From contig JAMOAY010000004.1 of NCBI GenBank assembly GCA_039908525.1, positions 1 to 64,000 of the forward strand: a DNA stretch of 64,000 nucleotides, written 5' to 3'. Every line of letters starts with the position of its first letter. Position 1 is the stretch's first letter. Source of the DNA: Magnetaquicoccus sp039908525 (GTDB taxonomy: Bacteria > Pseudomonadota > Magnetococcia > Magnetococcales > Magnetaquicoccaceae). Positions 42,943 to 51,541 of this stretch are shown here, in pieces. The notes beneath the pieces were generated by a model that was not told the origin of the DNA, searched no databases, and worked only from the letters and a program-made list of their open reading frames with translations. The position numbers and the translations under genes were made by a program.

Positions 42943-44448
42943 ATGCCGGCAGTGACCCTGATGATTCAAGGCACCACCTCTGCGGCGGGCAAATCCCTGC
43001 TGACGGCGGCTTTGTGCCGCCTGTTGTACCGACGGGGGATCCGGGTGACCCCCTTCAAACCCCAGAACATGTCGTTGAACAGCGCCGTCACCCGTCTGGG
43101 CGGGGAGATTGGCCGTGCCCAGGCACTGCAGGCCCAGGCTGCGGGCGTGGAACCCCACACCGACATGAATCCCATCCTGTTGAAACCCAACAGCGATGCA
43201 GGAACCCAGGTGATCGTCAACGGCCACCCCGTGGGCAACATGCCGGCTTCCACCTATCAGAGCTTCAAGGCCACCTTGATGCCGACGGTATTGGCTGCAC
43301 ATGCCCGTCTGGCCTCCGGGTGCGAGGTTGTTCTGGTAGAGGGGGCGGGTTCACCGGCGGAGATCAATTTGCGGGCCGGAGATATCGCCAACATGGGGTT
43401 TGCAGAGGCGGTAAACTGTCCGGTCATCCTGGTGGGAGACATCGACCGGGGTGGGGTTTTTGCCCATTTTGTCGGCACTCTGGAGCTGCTTTCCCCCACG
43501 GAACGACAGCGGGTGGTGGGTTTCATCATCAACAAATTCAGGGGGGATATCACCCTGCTGGAGCCCGGTTTGCGTTGGCTGGAGGCGAAGACCGGCAAAC
43601 CGGTGTGGGCGGTGGTACCGATGCTTGCCGATCTCTCTCTCCCGGAAGAGGACAGCTTTTTTGATCGCAGCACGGCGGGCCACGCGGGGCGGCACACTGC
43701 CCCTCCCCGGAACCGGGTGGTGGTGCCCCGCCTGCCGCGTCTCAGCAACCAGACCGATCTCGACCCCCTGCAGGGTCATCCCGGTGTGGAGCTGATCTGG
43801 GTGGAGGCGGGTCAGACGGTGCCGGCGGCCGATCTGATGGTGCTGCCCGGCAGCAAAAGCGTACAGGCCGATCTGAACTGGTTGCGGGCCAATGGTTGGC
43901 CGACGGCCATTCAGCGGCATCTGCGTTATGGCGGGAAGCTCCTCGGCCTGTGTGGAGGATACCAGATGCTGGGAGAGTGGTTGCACGATCCCGACGGCCT
44001 GGAGGGTGTGGCGGGTTCCAGTCCCGGCCTCGGGCTCTTGCCGATGCAGACCACCCTCACCCCGCACAAGATCCTGGCACAACGCCAGGGCCTCCTGTTG
44101 CTGGCTGGCCAGGCCCCGGTGGTCGGGTATGAGATCCACATGGGCATCTCCTCGGGCGCCGCCCTGGCACGCCCCGCCCTGCTCCTGGAGGGCGAACAGG
44201 CAGAGGGAGCCATCTCCGAAGACGGGCAGGTTCTGGGTTCCTATCTGCACGGACTCCTGGATCGACCGGAAGCGCTGGCGGCGGTATTGGCCTGGGTGGG
44301 TCTGTCTGGAACAGCGGCAACGACATGGAACCTGCGTGCCGCACAGGAGGAGAGCCTGGACCGGTTGGCGGAAACAGTGGCAATCCACCTCCCACCGGAT
44401 TTCGTGGAAAGATTGCTGGCGGGGTTTCATGCCTGTACAGCAGAATGA
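42943..44448 (+). CDS. cobQ: Cobyric acid synthase
   Basis: CobQ/CbiP amidates four side chains of adenosylcobyrinic acid diamide in cobalamin synthesis, using glutamine and ATP. From the ATG at 42943 (AGGAG upstream) it has 501 residues. The N-terminal P-loop-like domain shows LMIQGTTSAAGKSLLTAALC, PFKPQNMSLNSAVTRLGGEI and VVLVEGAGSPAEINLRAGDI. The glutamine amidotransferase domain carries the catalytic Cys in LLGLCGGYQMLG and the His region VVGYEIHMGIS. No other cobalamin gene is adjacent and I see no cobalamin riboswitch upstream. Its stop lies one base from the stop of the convergent gene. Confidence 0.94.
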   Translation: MPAVTLMIQGTTSAAGKSLLTAALCRLLYRRGIRVTPFKPQNMSLNSAVTRLGGEIGRAQALQAQAAGVEPHTDMNPILLKPNSDAGTQVIVNGHPVGNMPASTYQSFKATLMPTVLAAHARLASGCEVVLVEGAGSPAEINLRAGDIANMGFAEAVNCPVILVGDIDRGGVFAHFVGTLELLSPTERQRVVGFIINKFRGDITLLEPGLRWLEAKTGKPVWAVVPMLADLSLPEEDSFFDRSTAGHAGRHTAPPRNRVVVPRLPRLSNQTDLDPLQGHPGVELIWVEAGQTVPAADLMVLPGSKSVQADLNWLRANGWPTAIQRHLRYGGKLLGLCGGYQMLGEWLHDPDGLEGVAGSSPGLGLLPMQTTLTPHKILAQRQGLLLLAGQAPVVGYEIHMGISSGAALARPALLLEGEQAEGAISEDGQVLGSYLHGLLDRPEALAAVLAWVGLSGTAATTWNLRAAQEESLDRLAETVAIHLPPDFVERLLAGFHACTAE

Positions 44449-44449
44449 C

Positions 44450-46198
44450 TCAAACAGCGGGAGACGGCTCGGCCTCCGCAAAACAGACCCGGTTGCGCCC
44501 CCCCTCCTTGGCTCTGTACAAGGCCAGGTCGGCCTGTTTGAGCAGATCTTCCGGGTTCAGACCAACGGTCGGAAACACAGCCGCCCCGACACTGATGGTA
44601 ACCTGCAGACCATCCACCACCATGGCCTCCACCTTCTGCCGCAACCGGTCGGCCGCCAGGGCGGTACCTGGATGGCCCGTGTTGGGCAGAATGGCGCAAA
44701 ACTCCTCCCCGCCGAAACGGCAGGGATGGTCCACCTCGCGAAAATGTTCCTGCATGACGCGGCCAATCACCTGCAAGACCCGGTCCCCCTGGTCATGGCC
44801 ATGGGTATCGTTGAACCGTTTGAAATGGTCCACATCCAGGATCAGAAAGCCCAGGCTCTGGTCGTAGCGTTTGGCACGCTGAAATTCATCCGACAGGGTG
44901 CTGTCCAGCCAACGGCGATTGTAAAGGCCTGTCAGGGCATCGGTGGTTGACAGCTTGCGCAGCTTCTCCTCCAGCTTTTTCTCCTGGGTGATGTCGCGCA
45001 CCAGAGCGGCGGAACCTACGCAGACACCGCTGGCGGTGGAGATGGTCGAAGCATAAATGTTGAGAATGTGGTTGTTATAGACAATAACGGACGGCACATG
45101 CTCGCGGGTAGGATCGAGCAACGCGCTCATGTAGGAGGGATCGTCCACGATCTGCAGCAATCCTCCCTGGACGATTTGTTCCCGACTCTTGCCCAGCAGG
45201 CGCTCCATGGTCGGGTTGACCAGGACCATATTGTCGTGACCATCGGTCACCACAATACCCTCCCGGGAGCTGAGAATGATGGTCGTCAGCTTGTCCCGCT
45301 CGCTGCTCAAACCACTGTGCATCTGAAACAGCTGCTCGCTCATGCGGTTGAAACAGTCGGCCATCACACCCAGTTCATCCCAGCTGACCACCGGCAGGCG
45401 CTGCGCGAGATCCCCGGCGGCCACTTCACCCATGGCCTGGGTAATGCGCGCAACGGGTTGGGCAACCGTCCGGCGAATCAACCAGGCGATCACACTGAGC
45501 ACCAGAAGTAACACCATGAAAAGAATTAGATAACTCTCCTGCCGGGTGTGCTGAATATCCCGCTCGGCCTGCTCCATGGAGGTGGTCAAACGAATGACAC
45601 CACGGGCGGCACTCCCCTCGCCATGGCAGCTCTGGCAAGAATCGCCCCCACCGATGGCGGCCAGGAAGGTCAACTGTCGTTGCCCATTGCCCGGATTGAG
45701 CTCATAAAGCGGCAGCTCCTGCCCCGTTGCCAACACCCTCCGCAGGTTGGGGTCATCGGGGGCCAATACCGGCACCACCTCCTCCGTTGGCCGGGGGGCA
45801 AAGAGAACCCCTCCCAGACGACGGTTGACGACCTCAATGGTTTTGTTGTCCTTGAAAGCCTCGGTGCCGTCGGTCCGCAGTATCCGGAAGTCGTCGATGG
45901 CCTGATGCTGGCGCAGATTGTGCGCAAAGATCTGCGCAATTTGGCCATTGCCCGTCACCATGACCGCCTTGAGGCCATCGTTGACGGTGGTGGTCAACAG
46001 TTTCATGCTGCGTTCGTTTTGAGCCAGGATGGCAGCCTCCTGGTGGGAAATATGAAACACAGAGAGCCCGATCAAACCCAGTACAATCACCAGGCCTACC
46101 CAAACCAGTATCCGGTCGCCAATGCGAACGAACGCAAACAACGGCTTCCGGGCGGCACAGGTGACCGGAGGAGGGGCATTCGTGGATAGGCGCTTCAC
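44450..46198 (-). CDS. Diguanylate cyclase with haem-c sensor, HAMP and PAS
   Basis: This membrane enzyme should make c-di-GMP from GTP. From a GTG at 46198 (start uncertain; the frame is open to 46360) it has 582 residues. It has a membrane helix (about 30-48), then a periplasmic domain of about 170 residues that contains CQSCH (188-192), a covalent haem-attachment motif. A second helix (about 222-243), a HAMP segment, a PAS-like domain (SSREGIVVTDGHDNMVLVNP) and a GGDEF domain follow. The active site is RFGGEEF (496-500 GGEEF), and an RxxD inhibitory site (REVD) stands five residues before it, so product inhibition is likely. The periplasmic haem suggests redox or gas sensing. Confidence 0.9.
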   Translation of the reverse strand: MKRLSTNAPPPVTCAARKPLFAFVRIGDRILVWVGLVIVLGLIGLSVFHISHQEAAILAQNERSMKLLTTTVNDGLKAVMVTGNGQIAQIFAHNLRQHQAIDDFRILRTDGTEAFKDNKTIEVVNRRLGGVLFAPRPTEEVVPVLAPDDPNLRRVLATGQELPLYELNPGNGQRQLTFLAAIGGGDSCQSCHGEGSAARGVIRLTTSMEQAERDIQHTRQESYLILFMVLLLVLSVIAWLIRRTVAQPVARITQAMGEVAAGDLAQRLPVVSWDELGVMADCFNRMSEQLFQMHSGLSSERDKLTTIILSSREGIVVTDGHDNMVLVNPTMERLLGKSREQIVQGGLLQIVDDPSYMSALLDPTREHVPSVIVYNNHILNIYASTISTASGVCVGSAALVRDITQEKKLEEKLRKLSTTDALTGLYNRRWLDSTLSDEFQRAKRYDQSLGFLILDVDHFKRFNDTHGHDQGDRVLQVIGRVMQEHFREVDHPCRFGGEEFCAILPNTGHPGTALAADRLRQKVEAMVVDGLQVTISVGAAVFPTVGLNPEDLLKQADLALYRAKEGGRNRVCFAEAEPSPAV

Positions 46199-46366
46199 AA
46201 GGCACGGTCCGTACGAAAAGAGTGTTGATGCATCCGATGAACCCCTCCAAGGCTGCTCCTGCCCGCTGATGCTGCCAAACGGACGGTTCCCTGTCAAGGC
46301 AAAACGGGCTACAAAGCGGGCGGCAGCAGGGCAGGCACCATCATGCTGCCCCGATTGCATTCATCA

Positions 46367-47113
46367 TCAACCGGCATCCATGCAGCGCAAACAGGCCTCT
46401 TCCAGGGAGTCTCCGCCAAAGGTGGTCTGGCATTCGTCCGGGGTGCCGATGAAGGAGAGCCGCCCCCGGTGCAGTACGGCCATGCGGTCACATATTTCTG
46501 CGACATCGGCCAGCAGGTGGGTGTTGAAAAACACGGTGGTGGCGGACTCCTTCAGGCGCAACAACTGTTTCTTCAGGAGAGTGCGTGCTCTGGGATCCAG
46601 TCCGCTCATCGGCTCATCCAACAGCAGGAGCGCCTTGCCGCTCATCAGGCAGGCCGCCAGCCCCAGTTTTTGTGTCATCCCCTTGGAAAGGGTGCGGATG
46701 GGTCTGCCCAAAGCCGATGGTTCCATATCCAGATCCAGGCAGACCGCCTCGGCACCATCTTCCTGCCACGACACGCCATAAAAGTGGGCCATGGTGCGCA
46801 GGAATTCACGCCCCGTCAAGAAATGGGGCGGCAGGAACCGTTCCGGGAGATAGGCCAGCGGCGCACGGGCTCGTATCAGCGAACGATCCACGCCAAAGAT
46901 GCGGATCTCGCCGCCATCCAACGGGCAAAAATCCAGAATGCACTTGATCAGAGTGGTCTTTCCCGCACCGTTGCCGCCCACCAGAGCAAACAATTCGCCC
47001 TGCAAAAGCCCCAGATCCAGCCCGTCCAGAACCTGTTGGTCGGCGAAGGATTTGCGGACCGCTTTTGCCTCAATGGCCAGTCCAGCCATGCTCGCCTGGG
47101 TATCAGGGTGCAT
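46367..47113 (-). CDS. ABC transporter ATPase
   Basis: This gene encodes up to 248 residues. The start is uncertain: the ATG at 47113 overlaps the upstream gene, and the ATG at 47089 (MAGLAIEAKAVRKSF) is the alternative. Walker A is VGGNGAGKTT, the signature is LSKGMTQKLGLA, and Walker B LLLLDEPMSGLDP is followed by FFNTHLLADVAEICDR. The LSKGM signature and short GLDP region match the CcmA/NatA-type exporter ATPases. The usual ABC-2 permease is not present; the only neighbour in the operon is the four-helix membrane protein directly upstream. Downstream, 168 bases separate it from the diguanylate cyclase start. Confidence 0.88.
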   Translation of the reverse strand: MHPDTQASMAGLAIEAKAVRKSFADQQVLDGLDLGLLQGELFALVGGNGAGKTTLIKCILDFCPLDGGEIRIFGVDRSLIRARAPLAYLPERFLPPHFLTGREFLRTMAHFYGVSWQEDGAEAVCLDLDMEPSALGRPIRTLSKGMTQKLGLAACLMSGKALLLLDEPMSGLDPRARTLLKKQLLRLKESATTVFFNTHLLADVAEICDRMAVLHRGRLSFIGTPDECQTTFGGDSLEEACLRCMDAG

Positions 47114-48092
47114 GTCGCTGGTCGGAAATGCCCAGCACGGAGCGGAACAGTCTGAAGATGCGTTCGGCCAGCATGCCCGCAAAAAACGCCAGCAGGCAGG
47201 CATTGTACAGATCCAGGGAGAGCGTATAGTCGCTCTCCCTGCCAAAAAAGAACAGATTCCGACCACCCTTGATGATCAGATAGACAACAAACCCCATGAC
47301 CAGACCAGACAGGAGAAAGCGCAACAGAAACGGCGCACCTCCCTCTTTTCTGAAACAGACCAAGGCACCGATAATGCTTGAAAAGATGAGGGAAGAGGCC
47401 ATCAGGGAGTTGGAGCTGTAGTTGTTTATAAACCCAAAAAAAAGATCATTGAAGTGATCCAGGGAGAGGGAGATCCCCCGCAGAAAGGCGATGACAGGAA
47501 AATTCTCCTGTTGTTTGCTCTTGTTGATCACCGACTCTCCGGTCAAGATGGAGGCGAGGAGCGAGGAACCCTGGGAGGATTTTGCCTTCAAAACCGTCAA
47601 ATCCCGAAAAGAGAACACATCATTTTCCAAAGGAATGGCGCCGTTCGCCATGATCATACGGGCGGCCTCCTTGAACTTTTCCAGGGTATTGATTTCCGTC
47701 AACACAGAGCTCCTGGCTTTCTGGACCGTATCCGGCTTGGCGCCGCTTTTTTCCAGGTCGGCCAGATCCGATTTTTGTTTGGCTATCTCCTGATCCACCA
47801 GGGCGACAAAATCCACCCGGTTGGAGATCTCAAAGGTCGCAATGATCGTGGCAGGCACCAGCATGAGCAAGAGAAGCAGCAGCACACAATAGGAGAGCAG
47901 ATCCGCCACGGTGGATTTTTTCTCCGGAGGGGTGGGTGTCGCGGGGGGCTCAACAGGCACCGGTTCGGTGGTTGCCAAGTCCTCCTCGTCCCACTCGATC
48001 GTTGTAGTCTGTGCCCGCAGGCCGACCGATTCGGCGGGCTCCTTGTCTGCCGACCTGTTTGCCCGCAACCGTTCCATCCAGGCACGAATCAT
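47103..48092 (-). CDS. Multi-pass membrane protein of unknown function
   Basis: This gene encodes 329 residues. Residues 1-62 are cytoplasmic, acidic and Pro-rich. The first membrane helix (about 65-87) begins LLSYCVLLLLLLMLVPATII. A coiled-coil-like stretch (about 97-150) and a loop follow, then three helices near 229-247, 255-274 and 295-313. The last helix, LAFFAGMLAERIFRLF, has the AG-x-x-ER pattern seen in several bacterial membrane proteins of unknown role. It is not a recognisable ABC permease, but it overlaps the ABC ATPase start and is transcribed just before it. Base composition is more AT-rich than in its neighbours. Confidence 0.7.
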   Translation of the reverse strand: MIRAWMERLRANRSADKEPAESVGLRAQTTTIEWDEEDLATTEPVPVEPPATPTPPEKKSTVADLLSYCVLLLLLLMLVPATIIATFEISNRVDFVALVDQEIAKQKSDLADLEKSGAKPDTVQKARSSVLTEINTLEKFKEAARMIMANGAIPLENDVFSFRDLTVLKAKSSQGSSLLASILTGESVINKSKQQENFPVIAFLRGISLSLDHFNDLFFGFINNYSSNSLMASSLIFSSIIGALVCFRKEGGAPFLLRFLLSGLVMGFVVYLIIKGGRNLFFFGRESDYTLSLDLYNACLLAFFAGMLAERIFRLFRSVLGISDQRHAP

Positions 48093-48304
48093 CTGTCACT
48101 CCTCGTCAAGGCCCCAGCAGACCAAACCAATCGTCGACACAGAAAAGCAGACGGACAGGAAACAACCAGCCGAGCAGCCTCCTCGCCCTTCCGCCGCTGA
48201 TAGTGCCAGAGGGGGAAAAGAGAAGTCAATTTCAAATTGAGAGGAAGCCTCTTTTGTCCCCATGCCTGTTCTGTGTTAAAAAACGTTCAACAGGATACAT
48301 TGTG

Positions 48305-48313
48305 TGATATTAT
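48305..48313 (+). promoter_or_regulatory. Extended -10 promoter of the Sel1 gene
   Basis: TGATATTAT (48305-48313) is a TGn extension plus TATTAT, one mismatch from consensus. It lies about 32 bases before the ATG of the Sel1 repeat gene, whose ribosome-binding site AAGGAG is at 48335-48340. The divergent 253-base region (48093-48345) shows no other clear element. Confidence 0.45.
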
Positions 48314-48345
48314 GGTGGTGACTCACTGCAGACCAAGGAGCAACG

Positions 48346-50472
48346 ATGACCGCCACACCCAACAAAAAACGGCTCCCTCCCCTGGAGGAGCTGCTTCCCC
48401 TGGCCCAACAGGGAGATGCCCAGGCACAGCTTCAACTGGCACTTCGCTACAGCGATGGCAAGGGCGTTGCCCAGGATACCGCCGCAGCGATCGCCTGGGG
48501 AGCGCGGGCGGCCGAGCAGGGCGTTCTGGAGGCCCAACTGCTGCTCGGTGATCTGTACAGTGACGGGGAAGGAACCCCTGCGGAGCAGGAACAGGCGCTC
48601 TTCTGGTATCGGCAGGCGGCAGAACAAGGTCATGCCGAGCACCAGCTGTTCCTGGGTCACATCCACTACAACGGTCAAGGCACCGTGCAAAACCACGCGG
48701 AGGCAGCCGTCTGGTATCGCAAGGCAGCGGAACAGGGGGATGCCGACGGTCAGTTCAGCCTGGGCCAACTGTACAACAACGGGCATGGCCTGCCCAGGAG
48801 TGAGCAGCAGGCGGCCTTCTGGCTGGGCAAAGCGGCCGCGCAGGGCCACCGGGGCGCCCGCTCGGCGCTGGATGCTCTCTATGCCAACGGCCTGGACTGT
48901 TTCCAGGATGATGCCGAACGGCTGATCTGGTTGCGCCGTTCCGCCGAACAGGGCGATGCGACGGCCCAAACCCGTCTGGGTCTGTCGTACGCCAGCGGAC
49001 GCGGTGTGGCAGAGAGTGCGGCGGAGGCTGTTTTCTGGTTTTACAAGGCTGCGGAACAAAAAGATGCCCTGGCCCAGTTCAACCTGGGACTGGCCTACGG
49101 CAAGGGGGCAGGCGTCCCCCTGGACGAGCGGCAGGCCAGCGCATGGTTCCGCAAAGCGGCCGAACAGGACCACGCCGAGGCCCAGTACATGTTGGCAGGC
49201 ATGTACCGCAAGGGTCAGGGGGTGGCCCGTGACGATGCACAGGCCGTCGAATGGTATCGGCGGGCGGCCGAACAGGGCCATGCCGCCGCCCAGAGCAGTC
49301 TCGGCGCCCGTTATGCCGAGGGCCAGGGGATTGAACAGGATTATCAGCAGGCACTGCTGTGGTACCACAAGGCGGCGGAACAGGGCCATGCCGCTGCCCA
49401 GAACAACCTGGGCACCCTGTACCGCAGCGGCAAGGGGGTTGCCAAATCGGATGAAGAGGCGTTCCGCTGGTACCGCATGGCCGCCGGGCAGGGCCATGCC
49501 GTCGCCCAGAACAACCTGGGCACCTGTTATGCGGGCGGCCATGGGACGGCCCGGGACGACAAGGAGGCCGTTTTCTGGTATCGCAAGGCCGCCGCCCAGG
49601 GCCATCGCGGGGCCCAGTTCAACATGGGGTTTCATTGCCAGCATGGCCGGGGCACCCCTCAGGAGTATCGTGAGGCGGCCTCCTGGTATCGCAAGGCCGC
49701 CGAGCAGGGCAACGGGGGGGCACAGGTGCAGTTGGGCCTGCTGTATGCCAGCGGTCAGGGTGTGGCCCAGGATTGGGGCGAAGCTGCCCGCCATTTTCGC
49801 CAGGCGGCGGAAGCGGGTACCCCGGAGGGCCACTATCAGCTCAGTCTTCTCTACTGGCAGGGCACCGGGGTCAGGCGGGATGAACGGCAGGCCCAACTGT
49901 TGTGCCGCAATGCGGCCAAACTGGGGCTGTGCGCCGCCCAGCATCACCTGGCCAGCCGTCTTTCCAGTGGGGATGGCCTACCCAGGGATGACAAAGAGGC
50001 CCTCTATTGGTTTCGCAAAGCGGCCCTGCAGGGAGATGCCCCCTCCCAGAACAGCCTCGCCACCCTCTACCGGGACGGTCGAGGGGTTGCGGCCGACCCG
50101 ACCGAGGCGGTGGCCTGGTATCGCAAGGCCGCCACCCAAGGCCATGCCGAGGCACAGAACAATCTGGGTACCCTCTACGCCTTTGGTGATGGGGTGCCTC
50201 AGGATGAACAGGAGGCGCTGCTCTGGTATTGCCAGGCGGCGGAGCAGGGCCATGGGGAGGCGCAAAACAACCTGGGCATCCTCTGCGGGGATGAGCAGGG
50301 GAGGTTGCACGATCCGGTCGCGGCGCACCAGTGGTATACCCTGGCCGCCATGAACGGTTACAAGCCAGCGGCCAAGGAGCGGGACAGGCTGGCCAACAAA
50401 ATGACCCGTACTCAACTCAGTGAGTCGCAGCGCCTTGTGCGGGCCTGGGTGGAGAGGCAGTCCAGCCAATAG
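48346..50472 (+). CDS. Sel1-like repeat protein (18 repeats)
   Basis: This gene encodes 708 residues: 24 leading residues, then eighteen consecutive 36-residue Sel1-like repeats (residues 25-672) with no gap or insertion, then a 36-residue tail typical of the family (ERDRLANKMTRTQLSESQ). A typical unit reads AAAQNNLGTLYRSGKGVAKS followed by DEEAFRWYRMAAGQGH. No signal peptide is present, so it is cytoplasmic as drawn. Such solenoids are scaffolds or adaptors that often accompany signalling proteins. It precedes the PstS-like gene by 49 bases on the same strand, so it may belong to that module. Unit 5 is the most degenerate. Confidence 0.92.
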   Translation: MTATPNKKRLPPLEELLPLAQQGDAQAQLQLALRYSDGKGVAQDTAAAIAWGARAAEQGVLEAQLLLGDLYSDGEGTPAEQEQALFWYRQAAEQGHAEHQLFLGHIHYNGQGTVQNHAEAAVWYRKAAEQGDADGQFSLGQLYNNGHGLPRSEQQAAFWLGKAAAQGHRGARSALDALYANGLDCFQDDAERLIWLRRSAEQGDATAQTRLGLSYASGRGVAESAAEAVFWFYKAAEQKDALAQFNLGLAYGKGAGVPLDERQASAWFRKAAEQDHAEAQYMLAGMYRKGQGVARDDAQAVEWYRRAAEQGHAAAQSSLGARYAEGQGIEQDYQQALLWYHKAAEQGHAAAQNNLGTLYRSGKGVAKSDEEAFRWYRMAAGQGHAVAQNNLGTCYAGGHGTARDDKEAVFWYRKAAAQGHRGAQFNMGFHCQHGRGTPQEYREAASWYRKAAEQGNGGAQVQLGLLYASGQGVAQDWGEAARHFRQAAEAGTPEGHYQLSLLYWQGTGVRRDERQAQLLCRNAAKLGLCAAQHHLASRLSSGDGLPRDDKEALYWFRKAALQGDAPSQNSLATLYRDGRGVAADPTEAVAWYRKAATQGHAEAQNNLGTLYAFGDGVPQDEQEALLWYCQAAEQGHGEAQNNLGILCGDEQGRLHDPVAAHQWYTLAAMNGYKPAAKERDRLANKMTRTQLSESQRLVRAWVERQSSQ

Positions 50473-50521
50473 GAGAGGTGCTCGCAGAGACAGCTCACCT
50501 TTTGAAAAGGGAGAGAACGCA

Positions 50522-51541
50522 ATGTATCGCAACGCGCTTTATGTATCCATCGGGTTGCTGGTCTGTGGTCTGCTGCTGCTCTGCCCCTCCGGGTGGGCGG
50601 CGCAGGAGACGCCTGCCACGCTGCAGGGCCCACCTTTTTCCAACCCCGACGCAATCCACGACAAACCGGAGGCCTGGCAACGGCAACCGATCCGCTACCG
50701 GGAGCAGGATGCGGGCGCCGAGGTGGTGCTGTTGCTGGACCAGAACATCTATCCCGGTCTGCTGCCCCTGGTGCAGGAGTACGCCCGCGCACAACGGATC
50801 AAGGTCTCGGTCCGTGAAGGAACCTGTGGTCCGGCGGCAGAGGGGATCAACCGCAAAGAGGTGGATGTCGGCGGTTCCTGTTGTCCGGCGGCCGAGGTGG
50901 ACCGTCTGCCCGGTCTGCAATGGCACACCATCGGCATCTCACCCATGGCCATTCTGGCCCACGCGGGCGATCCGATCGATGGGCTGAGCAGCGAACAGGT
51001 GCGGGAGATATACCGGGGCAAACTGACCCGCTGGTCCCAGTTGCCCGGTGTCGGCGACAGGTTTTCCAAGGATCGGATGATCCGGCCGCTCACCCGCTTC
51101 CACTGCAAGTTTCGACCCGGCCACTGGCGGCTGATTCTGGACAACGAGGAGCAGTTCGGTCCACGGATCAACGAGGTGGGCTCCATTCTCGACATGGTGA
51201 GCAGCGTGGCCAAAAATCAGGGGACTCTGGGCTACGTGGAAAACTGGCAGGTCGTCAACGACCCCGCGTTCAAGGCGGCGGTCAAGGCCATTCGCATCAA
51301 TGACCAGGATCCCGGCAATGCGGAAGCCATCAAAACGGGACGTTATCCCTTTTACTGGGTCTACAACGTCTCCACATGGAGTGCCGAAAATACGGTCAAT
51401 CCCAAGGCCAAACAGCTGGTGCGCTACTTGATAGACAATGCGGGTCGCATTGACCCATCCCTGCATCTGGTACCCGCCACCGAGTTGAAAAAGCATGGCT
51501 GGAAGTTCAGAGAAGATGAACTGATCGGGGAGCCCGGATGA
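50522..51541 (+). CDS. PstS-like periplasmic substrate-binding protein
   Basis: This gene encodes 339 residues from the ATG at 50522 (GGGAGAG upstream). A signal peptide (MYRNALYVSIGLLVCGLLLL..., cleavage near GWAAQ) is followed by a type II periplasmic binding fold similar to phosphate-binding PstS: VVLLLDQNIYPGLLPLVQEY, GISPMAILAHAGDPIDGLSS-EQVREIYRGKLTRWSQL and GTLGYVENWQVVND. Four cysteines (102, 120, 121 and 195) are unusual for this fold. No Pst permease is adjacent; instead the stop overlaps the histidine kinase start by four bases. It is therefore more likely a ligand-sensing partner of the kinase than a transporter component. Confidence 0.85.
   Translation: MYRNALYVSIGLLVCGLLLLCPSGWAAQETPATLQGPPFSNPDAIHDKPEAWQRQPIRYREQDAGAEVVLLLDQNIYPGLLPLVQEYARAQRIKVSVREGTCGPAAEGINRKEVDVGGSCCPAAEVDRLPGLQWHTIGISPMAILAHAGDPIDGLSSEQVREIYRGKLTRWSQLPGVGDRFSKDRMIRPLTRFHCKFRPGHWRLILDNEEQFGPRINEVGSILDMVSSVAKNQGTLGYVENWQVVNDPAFKAAVKAIRINDQDPGNAEAIKTGRYPFYWVYNVSTWSAENTVNPKAKQLVRYLIDNAGRIDPSLHLVPATELKKHGWKFREDELIGEPG

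Noticed and set aside
48310..49947. A 545-codon minus-strand frame opposite the Sel1 gene
   Set aside because: Its apparent repeats are the mirror image of the Sel1 units in the coding strand; no independent support.
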